Source: Poindextera sp035604135 (GTDB taxonomy: Bacteria > Pseudomonadota > Alphaproteobacteria > Caulobacterales > Caulobacteraceae). Taken from it: a stretch of DNA of 64,000 nt. The notes beneath the pieces are model-generated. The model did not search any database and was not told where the DNA came from. It saw only the letters and a list, made by a program, of their open reading frames with translations. The position numbers were made by a program, and so were the translations under genes. The stretch is taken from positions 1 through 64,000 of the forward strand of contig DATNJB010000006.1 of assembly GCA_035604135.1 (NCBI GenBank). The letters run 5' to 3'. Positions 41,217 to 49,168 of the stretch are shown here, piece by piece (the stretch's first letter is position 1; each line of letters begins with the position of its first letter).

Positions 41217-41612
41217 ATGGCCAAACTCGAAAAACTGGTCGAAGACCTCTCCTCCCTGACCGTCCTTGAGGCGGCCGAGCTCTCCAAGCTGCTCGAAGAA
41301 AAGTGGGGCGTCTCGGCCGCCGCCCCGGTCGCCGTCGCCGCCGCTGCGCCGGGCGCTGGCGGCGGCGCGGCCGCGCCGGCCGAAGTCGCCGAGGAGCAGA
41401 CCGAGTTCACCGTCACCCTCACCTCCGGCGGCGACAAGCGCATCAACGTGATCAAGGAAGTCCGCGCCGTGCGTCCGGACCTCGGCCTGAAGGAAGCCAA
41501 GGACCTGGTCGAAGGCGCCCCGCAGGCGGTGAAGGAGAACGTCTCCAAGCAGGAAGCGGAAGAGGTGAAGAAGAAGTTGGAAGCCGCCGGCGCGACCGTC
41601 ACGGTCAGCTAA
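41217..41612 (+). CDS. rplL: 50S ribosomal protein L7/L12
   Basis: The 131-residue acidic protein has the N-terminal dimerisation helix (Leu-Val-Glu-Asp-Leu-Ser-Ser-Leu-Thr), an Ala/Gly/Pro hinge (about residues 34-57) and the C-terminal domain with Ile-Lys-Glu-Val-Arg-Ala-Val, and Leu-Lys-Glu-Ala-Lys-Asp-Leu-Val-Glu. It recruits translation GTPases. rpoB usually follows but is absent. Confidence 0.98.
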   Translation: MAKLEKLVEDLSSLTVLEAAELSKLLEEKWGVSAAAPVAVAAAAPGAGGGAAAPAEVAEEQTEFTVTLTSGGDKRINVIKEVRAVRPDLGLKEAKDLVEGAPQAVKENVSKQEAEEVKKKLEAAGATVTVS

Positions 41613-41684
41613 GCCACGCCGCCCGCCGTCCCGATCCCGTCCTTCCCGCCCGGGGCCTTCGACAAGGAGGACCCGGGCGACGAC

Positions 41685-42254
41685 GTGATCTTCTACCTCG
41701 AGCCGCGCCTCGTCACGCACGTCGACGACGCGGCCATCGCCGCGCTGACTGACCTCTACCGCGCTGTCCTGCCAGCGGGCGGGGTCATCCTCGACCTGAT
41801 GAGCAGCTGGGTCAGCCACCTGCCCGACGACGTCGCCTATCGCGAGGTGATCGGCCACGGAATGAATGTGACCGAGCTCGACGCGAACCCGAGGCTCGAT
41901 CGTTGGTTCATCCGCGATTTCAACCGTGAGCCTCGTCTGCCGCTTGAGGACGCGAGCATCGATGCGGCGATGATGTGCGTCTCCGTCCAATACCTGCAGC
42001 GCCCGATTGAGCTCTTCGCCGATGTCGCCCGCGTGCTGAAGCCCGGCGCGCCGCTGGTGGTCAGCTTCTCAAACCGCTGCTTTCCGACCAAGGCGGTCGC
42101 CATTTGGTGGGGTCTGGGCGAGAGCGGCCATGGCGATCTGGTTCGCCTCTACCTCGCCGGCGCCGGCCTGGCCGACATCGCCGTCGTTCGCCTGCGCGAC
42201 GGCCGGGGGAGCGACCCGATGACCGCAGTGGTCGGGCGGATGCCCAACGGGTAG
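41685..42254 (+). CDS. class I SAM-dependent methyltransferase
   Basis: The 189-residue product has Val-Ile-Leu-Asp-Leu-Met-Ser-Ser-Trp as a modified motif I, Leu-Asp-Ala-Asn-Pro, and Ala-Arg-Val-Leu-Lys-Pro-Gly-Ala-Pro. The GTG at 41685 is the first standard start, but the frame stays open back to the rplL stop, and the 16 codons before it (Phe-Pro-Pro-Gly-Ala-Phe-Asp-Lys-Glu-Asp and others) look coding. Translation may start upstream at a non-standard codon. Substrate unknown. Confidence 0.8.
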   Translation: MIFYLEPRLVTHVDDAAIAALTDLYRAVLPAGGVILDLMSSWVSHLPDDVAYREVIGHGMNVTELDANPRLDRWFIRDFNREPRLPLEDASIDAAMMCVSVQYLQRPIELFADVARVLKPGAPLVVSFSNRCFPTKAVAIWWGLGESGHGDLVRLYLAGAGLADIAVVRLRDGRGSDPMTAVVGRMPNG

Positions 42255-42332
42255 GCGGCCGGGCCAATGCCCGCTCGGATAACGGGTCGCGCTCCGGTCG
42301 CAGTTGCCTGCCGGTCGCGATGGGTCGGCGCC

Positions 42333-43133
42333 CTACGGCATCGGCTCGCAAGTGACCGGGCCGCGGACGGTCACATTGGTCTTCCCCGCGCCATCGACCG
42401 TGGTCGCCACGTCGTACAGGATGATGCTGGGGTCGTCGGCGGGCGTGGGCCGCGGGCCTTTGCGGTAGGCCGCCGCACAGACGCTGACGGGCGGCGGCGC
42501 CTTGCCCAGCGCTGCCGGGATCGAGCCCGCCTGGGCGAGGCTGGCCCAGCAGGCCGCGCCGTCTTTCACGACCGAGCAGGTCGCGTTCAGGCCGCGCGTG
42601 TAGGTCAGACGCAGGACCCCGTTGACCAGCGACGCCGCGCGCAGGCCGGTGCGGTCCGATTTGCCGTCCTCGAACAGCGTCGCCCCCGAGCTGGCTGAGA
42701 TGACGAGGAAGTCCACAGCGCCGTTGGGGTCGCTCGCCTCGAACACCAGGAACGGCCCTTTGCGGCCAAGCAGCGAATAGCCGTCGGTCTTCATCGCGAT
42801 GGCGATGGGCGAGGCCGCACGCCCGCAGGCCGGGCGCGGAGCGGCGGCGGCGACCTGGAGCACTGTCGCGGCCCCTGGATCGGGGGCGTCTGTTCCTGTC
42901 TCCCGCACCATCAGGCCGGCGTAGTAGGTGCAGGTGATCTGGCCGACGGCATCGTCGGCAGACTTCGGCGGCAGAGTCTTGATCGCCGCCGGCCGGTCGA
43001 ACAGCCGCGCCTCGCGGCTCGGCGTGGCCGCCGCGGCGGAACCGGCGATCGCGACCGCGGCGACGCAGACGATCGCGGGCGCCGCCCAGGCGGCAGCTGA
43101 GCGCGCGGATGTTGGGTTGAGTCCTGGCCGCAT
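42333..43133 (-). CDS. exported hypothetical protein
   Basis: The 266-residue product has a signal peptide (hydrophobic core near residues 14-34, Ala-Ala-Ala cleavage region). The mature part is Pro/Ala-rich with six cysteines in several strands (Ile-Thr-Cys-Thr-Tyr-Tyr, Pro-Ala-Cys-Gly, Ala-Thr-Cys-Ser, Ala-Ala-Cys-Trp, Ser-Val-Cys, Val-Thr-Cys). No family recognised. The ATG at 43133 has GGAGG upstream. Confidence 0.65.
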   Translation of the reverse strand: MRPGLNPTSARSAAAWAAPAIVCVAAVAIAGSAAAATPSREARLFDRPAAIKTLPPKSADDAVGQITCTYYAGLMVRETGTDAPDPGAATVLQVAAAAPRPACGRAASPIAIAMKTDGYSLLGRKGPFLVFEASDPNGAVDFLVISASSGATLFEDGKSDRTGLRAASLVNGVLRLTYTRGLNATCSVVKDGAACWASLAQAGSIPAALGKAPPPVSVCAAAYRKGPRPTPADDPSIILYDVATTVDGAGKTNVTVRGPVTCEPMP

Positions 43134-43211
43134 CGGTGAGCCTCCTCGATTGCGGATGCAATTCCCCTTGGGGCGCCTTAGCATTCCCGCCGCCACTCTT
43201 GGGAGGTCAAC

Positions 43212-44120
43212 GTGGGCCCAGTCGGTGCTCGCCGGCTCGTCGTCGTCGACAAGCTACTGAATCCAAAGACACTTTCGATCCGGCCGCTCAATCCGGTTAT
43301 CGGCGCCGAGATCGAGGGCGTCGATCTCTCCAAGCCCTTGGCCGACGAGCAGTTCACCGAGGTCCGCGCGGCGCTGAACGCCCACCACGTGCTGATCTTC
43401 CGCGACCAGGCGCTCTCGCGCGAGAACCACAAGCGCTTCGGGCGCATGTTCGGCCGCCTGCACGTCCACCCTTACCACGCCAAGAAGGTCGCGCCCGAGC
43501 ATGCCGCCAACCGCGGCGGCGTCGGCGACGACCCCGAGATCCTGGTCGTGCGGGCGGACCAGAACTCCAAGTTCGTGGCCGGCGAGGGCTGGCACACCGA
43601 CGTCACCTGCGATGCCGAGCCGCCGATGGGCTCGATGCTCTACGTCACCGAGACGCCGCCGAACGGTGCCGGCGACACCTGCTTCGCCTCGACCATCCGC
43701 GCCTACGACGCGCTGTCGAACACCATGCAGGCCTTCATCGAGGGGCTGACCGCGACCCACGACGGCCGCAAGCCCTACTCGGGCGGCTACGGCGCGCCGG
43801 AGCCGCCCGGCGGCTGGCCGCGCACCACCCATCCGGTGGTGATCCGTCATCCCGAGAACGGCAGAAAGGCGCTGTTCGTGAACCGCGGCTTCACGACCAA
43901 GATCAACGAGATCGACGGCCGCGAGAGCGACTCCATGCTCGAGCTGCTCTGGCGCCACATCGAGAGCCGGCTCGACTTCCAGTGCCGCGTGCACTGGACG
44001 CCCAATACGCTGGTGTTCTGGGACAACCGCTGCACCCAGCACCATGCGGTGTGGGACTACTATCCCCATTCCCGCTACGGCGAGCGCGTCTCCATCATCG
44101 GCGAGCGCCCGTCGCTCTGA
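43212..44120 (+). CDS. TauD/TfdA-family iron/2-oxoglutarate dioxygenase
   Basis: The 302-residue enzyme has the metal triad: His128 and Asp130 in Gly-Trp-His-Thr-Asp-Val-Thr, and a late His in Gln-His-His-Ala-Val-Trp-Asp-Tyr. The 2-oxoglutarate Arg lies after it. The N-terminus Ile-Gly-Ala-Glu-Ile-Glu-Gly-Val-Asp-Leu is typical. The GTG at 43212 has GGGAGG seven bases upstream. Substrate (taurine, alkyl sulfonate or other) is not evident from neighbours. Confidence 0.9.
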   Translation: MGPVGARRLVVVDKLLNPKTLSIRPLNPVIGAEIEGVDLSKPLADEQFTEVRAALNAHHVLIFRDQALSRENHKRFGRMFGRLHVHPYHAKKVAPEHAANRGGVGDDPEILVVRADQNSKFVAGEGWHTDVTCDAEPPMGSMLYVTETPPNGAGDTCFASTIRAYDALSNTMQAFIEGLTATHDGRKPYSGGYGAPEPPGGWPRTTHPVVIRHPENGRKALFVNRGFTTKINEIDGRESDSMLELLWRHIESRLDFQCRVHWTPNTLVFWDNRCTQHHAVWDYYPHSRYGERVSIIGERPSL

Positions 44121-44176
44121 GCCACTGCTGCCAGTCCTCGCAGCTCAGTCGAGGGCCGCGCCTCGGGCGCGATGCT

Positions 44177-44830
44177 CTATCGTCCGAACGCCCAGGCCAC
44201 CATGAGCGGTAGCTCGTCTCGCCAAAACGCGTCGCCGTGCGATCCGTCCCGTTCGGTCATCACGACGTCCGCCCCTGCGCCGCGCAGCGCGTTCGCCCAC
44301 CGGGTCGCGTTCTCGTGAAAGAAGGGCTCCCGCGTTCCGGCGACGAGGTACGCGCGCGGAAGCGAGCTCGGCATCACGCCCGGCGGTCGGTAGCCCGCAC
44401 CTGGCGAGGCGCAAAATATAGCGCCGTAGACGTCCGGATGCCGAAGCCCGATGGCGAGCGCCAGCTCTCCACCTGCCGAGACGCCGAACACCGCCGTGCG
44501 CTCTTTGCGCAGCTCGACGCCGAACCGCGACTGCGCCCATTCGCGGACGTCCTCGACGAAGAACGTCTCGTGGGCCGCAAAGCGTTTCGGATCGAAGCCC
44601 GGCGAGTACTCATGGAGCCGCAATGTCTCATCGGCCAACCGGTGGACACCGACGATCATCGTGGATGGCGCGCCAGCCGCCGCGACAAAGTCGCCCCATT
44701 GCGAGATCAGTTGACCGTCACCGGCGAACACGACTGCCTGCGGCGGATTCGGCGGAAGGTACACCGTGACCTGCCGCCCACCGTCGTACTCGAATGTCTC
44801 GGTGACAAGTTCTCCCTCGGTGGACGACAT
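44177..44830 (-). CDS. esterase-D-like alpha/beta hydrolase
   Basis: The 217-residue hydrolase has the elbow Phe-Gly-Val-Ser-Ala-Gly-Gly-Glu-Leu, an earlier Val-Phe-Ala-Gly-Asp-Gly-Gln, and a terminal His in Asp-Gly-Ser-His-Gly-Asp-Ala-Phe-Trp. It resembles the Fes/esterase-D group, as does the gene at 37589, although the two are clearly different. No signal peptide. Substrate unknown. Confidence 0.82.
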   Translation of the reverse strand: MSSTEGELVTETFEYDGGRQVTVYLPPNPPQAVVFAGDGQLISQWGDFVAAAGAPSTMIVGVHRLADETLRLHEYSPGFDPKRFAAHETFFVEDVREWAQSRFGVELRKERTAVFGVSAGGELALAIGLRHPDVYGAIFCASPGAGYRPPGVMPSSLPRAYLVAGTREPFFHENATRWANALRGAGADVVMTERDGSHGDAFWRDELPLMVAWAFGR

Positions 44831-44938
44831 CTTGGCTCACCCCTTTGCTTGGAAAAGCCCGGGCAACAGGCCAAGGTCCGCTAGCGACACAAAGCCGACA
44901 CCCCATAGGCTCGTAGGACCGTCGTCTCGGCTCGTCCG

Positions 44939-45041
44939 CTAGGCCATCTCGAGCCGTCGCGGCGACCAACCATAGGCGTTGGCGGTCGCGCCGCCCATCA
45001 GCATCACTTCGCTCAGGCGCTTGGTCGTGAGGACGGTCCCG
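44939..45041 (-). pseudogene. remnant of a gene 3' end
   Basis: Minus-strand sequence reads as a plausible protein tail (Leu-Ser-Glu-Val-Met-Leu-Met-Gly-Gly-Ala, Ala-Tyr-Gly-Trp-Ser-Pro-Arg-Arg-Leu) ending in TAG. No start exists; an in-frame stop lies just upstream. It abuts the 3' end of the broken TIR gene, marking a likely junction. Confidence 0.3.
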
Positions 45042-46987
45042 CTACGCCGCCACTAGGCGCCTCGCCTCGGCCTTGAAGTCGTAGTTGAGGGGGAGGTCCA
45101 CGGCGATGTCGGGCCACTTGTCCGTCTTCACCCAGTAGTCGCAGAGCCCGAGCTTGGCGCAGAGGCCGACGAAACGGATGTCATCGATCATCGCGCGGTT
45201 CGAACCTGGCAGAAGAACGATCCCGTGCCCGTAGGAACGGCCCGCCGGCATGCGGCCGGTCTCGTCGAACATATGCTCGAACGAGGCCTTCTCGACGAAA
45301 TCGAATGCCTCCTCGACGAGCTCGATGCGCGCGGCGTGAATCAGCGACCCCAGGTTCACGGTTCCGGTTCGCTCCAGCTGCGAGCTCAGCGCGTTCAGCA
45401 TGAACTCTCGATCTTCCGGCTTCGGATGGCGAATCATCTCGGCGGCCGCGATGGTCTCGGCGACGACCGGGGCGCCGAACTGCCGCTCGCTAGCCTCCTG
45501 CACAAGCGCGTCGAACCGCTCCCAATCGTTATCCTCCACAGCGCCCCAGAGCGCCGTGTTCATCAGACTGGCGTGATCGGGCAGCCTCGCCCGCAGCGTG
45601 TCCAGCGCCGCACGGGCGTCCTGACGGTCGCCGGTCATCGCGAGAGCGGTCACATAGACGGTCGCGGTCTCGGGCAGTAGCGGGTCCAGGGCGTAGGCCT
45701 GCGCCGCATACACCATGCAGTCGCGATTGCGCCCGGCAAGACTCAGGTGAATGCCGACTTCCGTCAGGATCTGCGGGTCGCGCGGCGCCGTCGCCAGGGC
45801 TTTCATGACCAGGTCTTCGCGCTCGGCGTAGCGACCCCACGGCTGCAGGTGGTTGAGCGCGATGTAGGCGACGCCGCTGGACGGATCGAGGTCGAGGGCG
45901 GTCTCCGCCGCCTTGACCACGCCGGCCCTGAGCCCGGGGACCCGGGCCGCCGCCGTGGACCGGCGCAGCCGCAGCACCCGCGCGAAGGCCAACGCCGCCC
46001 ACGCCGAGGCCAGCGCCGGCGCGCGCGACGACGTCTTCCAGAAGCTCGACGGGCTCGGTCTTGTCGAGTTCGGTCTAGCCGAGGCCTGCGCGCGCCCGCA
46101 GATAAAGATCGTAGGCCGCGGGATCGATGGCGCCCACCGCGGCGGCGGGCGCGAAGGTCGTCTTCAGCGCCGCCGCCACGGCGGCGGCGATTTCGTCCTG
46201 CAGGGCGAAGATGTCGGAGAGGTCGCGGTCAAAGCGGTCCGACCACAGCGTCGTCGAGCTGGCGCACTCGATCAGCTGCGCCGAGATGCGCACCTTCTGG
46301 CCGCTGCGGCGTACCGAGCCGTCGAGCACGTGAGTGGCGTTGAGCTCGGCGGCGACGTGGGCCGCCGCCTTGTCGACGCCGCGGAACTGGAAGCTCGATC
46401 CGCGGCCGATGACCTTCAGCTCGGTCGAACGGGAGACCGTCTGCTGGATCTCCTCCGACACCCCGTCGGAGAAGTAGGTCAAGTCGGCGTCGCCGGAGAG
46501 GTTGTCGAACGGCAGCACGGCGAGCACCGGGTCCGGGGCCTTTGCGGTCCTTCGCGCGGGCTCGCGCGCGCTTGGCGCGGACGCCGGCGTCGTCGCGGGC
46601 GCACCGAGCAGATGGCTGACGCTCTCGGCCACCTTCCGCCACCCCGGCGCCGCCAGGTCGCCGGTCCAGCCAGCCATATCCGCGCATTGAATGCGATCGA
46701 AGGGCATCGGCAGCCGCGCCTCGTCGATCCGCAGCTGCACCAGCTTATGTTCCTCGCGCGCGATCGGCCTCCGACTGCACCCACTCCGACCGGACCGCTT
46801 CGGCCGACCAGATGACGACGACGGCTTTCGCATCGCGCAGGCGTTCCTCGATCACCTCGGCGTAGGCGCGGTGCGCTGGCAGATCGTCATCCCGCCAGAC
46901 CCCATAGCCCAGCCCACGCAGAGCTTCGGCCACCTGGTGGGCCTGGGCCGCGGTCGAGCGGGCGTAAGAGATGAAGACGTCGGCCAT
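45042..46987 (-). pseudogene. broken TIR/TolB-like/TPR gene (array copy 1)
   Basis: Three frames together give a full paralogue of the next gene. The TIR part (first 80 codons) is intact with Trp69 and Glu73. Two bases are missing in a CGCGCGCG tract (46755-46762), which shifts the frame and ends it at a TAA. The TolB-like part continues in another frame (to an in-frame TAG at 46075-46077). A further shift near 46020 leads to the TPR part (Ala-Trp-Ala-Ala-Leu-Ala-Phe onward to 45042). Three lesions argue for decay rather than a single read error. The start ATG and promoter element are intact, so a short TIR peptide could still be made. Confidence 0.82.
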
Positions 46988-47020
46988 GCTTCGCGCCGCC
47001 CCACCCTCCGGCAGCGGCGA

Positions 47021-47050
47021 ACCCTAGCGAGGCCGTGGAGCGAGGAGCAA
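47021..47050 (-). promoter_or_regulatory. shared promoter element, array copy 1
   Basis: TTGCTC, 18 bases, TAGGGT, with CAGCTTTCG just upstream. It stands 33 bases before the start codon. Same layout as at 49117, 50850 and 51813. Confidence 0.5.
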
Positions 47051-47130
47051 GCGAAAGCTGACTGAAGACGCTGGCGACCTCGCCGCGCCGCCAGCGCTGG
47101 GCCTTGAAGTCGCCGAGGGGGTCATTGCGC

Positions 47131-49083
47131 TCAGATCATGTTCGCCGGGTCGAAGAACGGCTCTTTCAGCGGCAGGGGCGCCAGTCTCTCGCACTCGGCG
47201 CGGAAGTCGTAGGGAACCTGGTCGGCGCAGTCGGGCCATTTCTGCGTCGCCGTCCAGTACTCGACCAGCCCAAGCCGCGCGCACAGCGTCACGAAGCGAA
47301 TGTCGGTGCGCAGCTCCGGAAAGGCGGTCGCCCACAGAAGGTGCGTGCTGTAGGCGTTGGGGCCGAGCGCGTCGCGGGCGGTGCCCGCCGGCCCCAGCTT
47401 CGCCGCGTCCAGCATCGCATAGGCTTCGTCGACGAAGCCGAGATGGGCGACATAGATCGCGATCACGAAATCGATATGTCCGGTCTGCCTGGCTCGATCG
47501 CCGATGCGCTGAACCAGGTCACGGCGAAGCTCGCCGCTGGTGTCTCGCATCGCGGCGACCAAAGCGGGCACGACCCGGAGTTCGCGCAGCGGATATTGCT
47601 GCAGTCTCGCCGGATCGAGCAGTCGATCGACCGCCGCCCAGTCCTGTTCGTAGGCGTATGAGACGGCGAGCTGCGCGGCGTTGTGGTGAAAGTCCGGCCA
47701 GGTCTCCAGCGCGCGCTCCATGATGGCGCGTCCCTCGGCGTGCCGGCCGGCCCGCCAGAGGGTCTGACCAGCCGCGGCGGCGGCGAGCATGTCCATCGGA
47801 TCCAGCTCGTTGGCGCGCCGCGCGTAACCGATCGCCTCGCCCTGGCGGCCCAGCCGCTCCGAGTGACCAGCCAGGATGAACTGGACGTCCGCGTTGTTCG
47901 CCCCTTGCGCCGCGAGCCGCCTGACCAGCGGCTCCATGCGCACGAAGTCTCCGAACTTGTCGAAGAGCGAGTACTGCGCGATCGCGGCGAGCAGGTTGTC
48001 CGGGTCGATCGACAGGCACTTGGCGACCTCGTCCTCCAGGGCGGCCATGGTGGCGCCGCGCTCGGCGTAGGGCTCGTCCTGAAGCAGCCACGATCGCCGG
48101 TACGCCAGAGCGCCCCAGCCGTCGGCGAAATCCGGCGCGCGCCGCGTGGCCCGCTCCAGCAACGCGACGTTGGCCTCGCGGGCCTCGACGCTGGTCGCAT
48201 GCGCCCTGCCGCGCAGGTAGAGGTCGTAGGCCTCGGGGTCGACCGGCGCGATCTTGACCGGGAAGAAGGTGGTGTTGAGCGCCTCGGCGATGGCTTCGGA
48301 GATCTCGTCCTGGACGGCGAAGATGTCCTCCAGCCCGCGGTCGTAGCGGTCGGACCAGAGGCTCGCCTGGGTCCCGGATTCCACCAGGTGCGCCGAAATC
48401 CGCACGCGGGCGGCGGCGCGGCGGATCGAACCGTCCAGCACATGGGTCGCATTCAGGGCGGCGGCGGCCTTGGGCTTGTTGTCGCCGCGGAACTGGAAGC
48501 TCGAGGTGCGCCCGACCACCTTCAGCTTCGACCCGCGCGTCAGCCGGCCCAGGATCTCCTCGCTGACGCCGTCGGAAAAGAAGTCCATCTCCGGATCGCT
48601 CGACAGATTGTCGAAGGGGAGCACCGCCAGCAGCGGCTCCCTCGCCCTGGCGGCGGGCGCGCTGATGGCGGCGGACGGCGGCGCGTCGCCTTGGCGGCCG
48701 ACAAGCTCGGCGATGCTGGCGACCACCTTGCGCCAGCCGGGCGCGTCGAGGTCGCCGGCCCAGCCGGTCAGGTCGGCGCATTGCACGCGGTCGAACGGCC
48801 GCGGGAGCCGTGAGCCATCGACGTTGAGCTGGACGAGCTTGTGATCCGTGCGGGCCGTGTCGGCTTCCGACTGCACCCACTCGGACCTGACCGCCTCCGC
48901 CGACCAGATGACGACCGCCGCCCTGGCCGCCTGCAGCCGCTCCTCGATGACGTCGGCGTAAGCGCGGTGGGCGGGGAGTTCGTCGTCGCGCCACACGCCA
49001 TAGCCCAGCGCCCGCAGGGCCTCGGCCACCTGGTGAGCCTGGGCCGCGGTCGAGCGCGCGTAGGAAATGAAGACGTCCGACAT
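47131..49083 (-). CDS. TIR, TolB-like and TPR domain protein (array copy 2)
   Basis: The 650-residue protein has three parts. A TIR domain (residues 1-128) begins Asp-Val-Phe-Ile-Ser-Tyr-Ala-Arg-Ser and has the candidate catalytic Glu73 in Ser-Glu-Trp-Val-Gln-Ser-Glu. A TolB/FlgO-like domain (about 150-270) contains Leu-Ala-Val-Leu-Pro-Phe-Asp-Asn-Leu, and Asp-Gly-Val-Ser-Glu-Glu-Ile. A TPR-rich tail runs from about 284. The TolB-like plus TPR combination is familiar from adenylate-cyclase proteins; here TIR takes the cyclase place. No signal peptide or membrane segment. Bacterial TIRs are often NAD-cleaving defence effectors; whether this one is remains inference. It is intact, and its own promoter element lies 33 bases upstream. 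Confidence 0.88.
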   Translation of the reverse strand: MSDVFISYARSTAAQAHQVAEALRALGYGVWRDDELPAHRAYADVIEERLQAARAAVVIWSAEAVRSEWVQSEADTARTDHKLVQLNVDGSRLPRPFDRVQCADLTGWAGDLDAPGWRKVVASIAELVGRQGDAPPSAAISAPAARAREPLLAVLPFDNLSSDPEMDFFSDGVSEEILGRLTRGSKLKVVGRTSSFQFRGDNKPKAAAALNATHVLDGSIRRAAARVRISAHLVESGTQASLWSDRYDRGLEDIFAVQDEISEAIAEALNTTFFPVKIAPVDPEAYDLYLRGRAHATSVEAREANVALLERATRRAPDFADGWGALAYRRSWLLQDEPYAERGATMAALEDEVAKCLSIDPDNLLAAIAQYSLFDKFGDFVRMEPLVRRLAAQGANNADVQFILAGHSERLGRQGEAIGYARRANELDPMDMLAAAAAGQTLWRAGRHAEGRAIMERALETWPDFHHNAAQLAVSYAYEQDWAAVDRLLDPARLQQYPLRELRVVPALVAAMRDTSGELRRDLVQRIGDRARQTGHIDFVIAIYVAHLGFVDEAYAMLDAAKLGPAGTARDALGPNAYSTHLLWATAFPELRTDIRFVTLCARLGLVEYWTATQKWPDCADQVPYDFRAECERLAPLPLKEPFFDPANMI

Positions 49084-49116
49084 GCTTCGCGCGGCCCCAC
49101 CTCTGGCAGCGCGCGG

Positions 49117-49146
49117 ACCCTAGCGAGGCCGCAACCGCCGGGGCAA
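49117..49146 (-). promoter_or_regulatory. shared promoter element, array copy 2
   Basis: TTGCCC, 18 bases, TAGGGT, preceded by CAGCTTTCC. 33 bases before the start codon, exactly as in copy 1. Confidence 0.55.
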
Positions 49147-49168
49147 GGGAAAGCTGACTCTCGGGGCG

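Noticed and set aside
44718..44969. 83-codon minus-strand frame
   Set aside because: It overlaps the esterase start in another frame and has an Arg-rich, non-protein-like composition.
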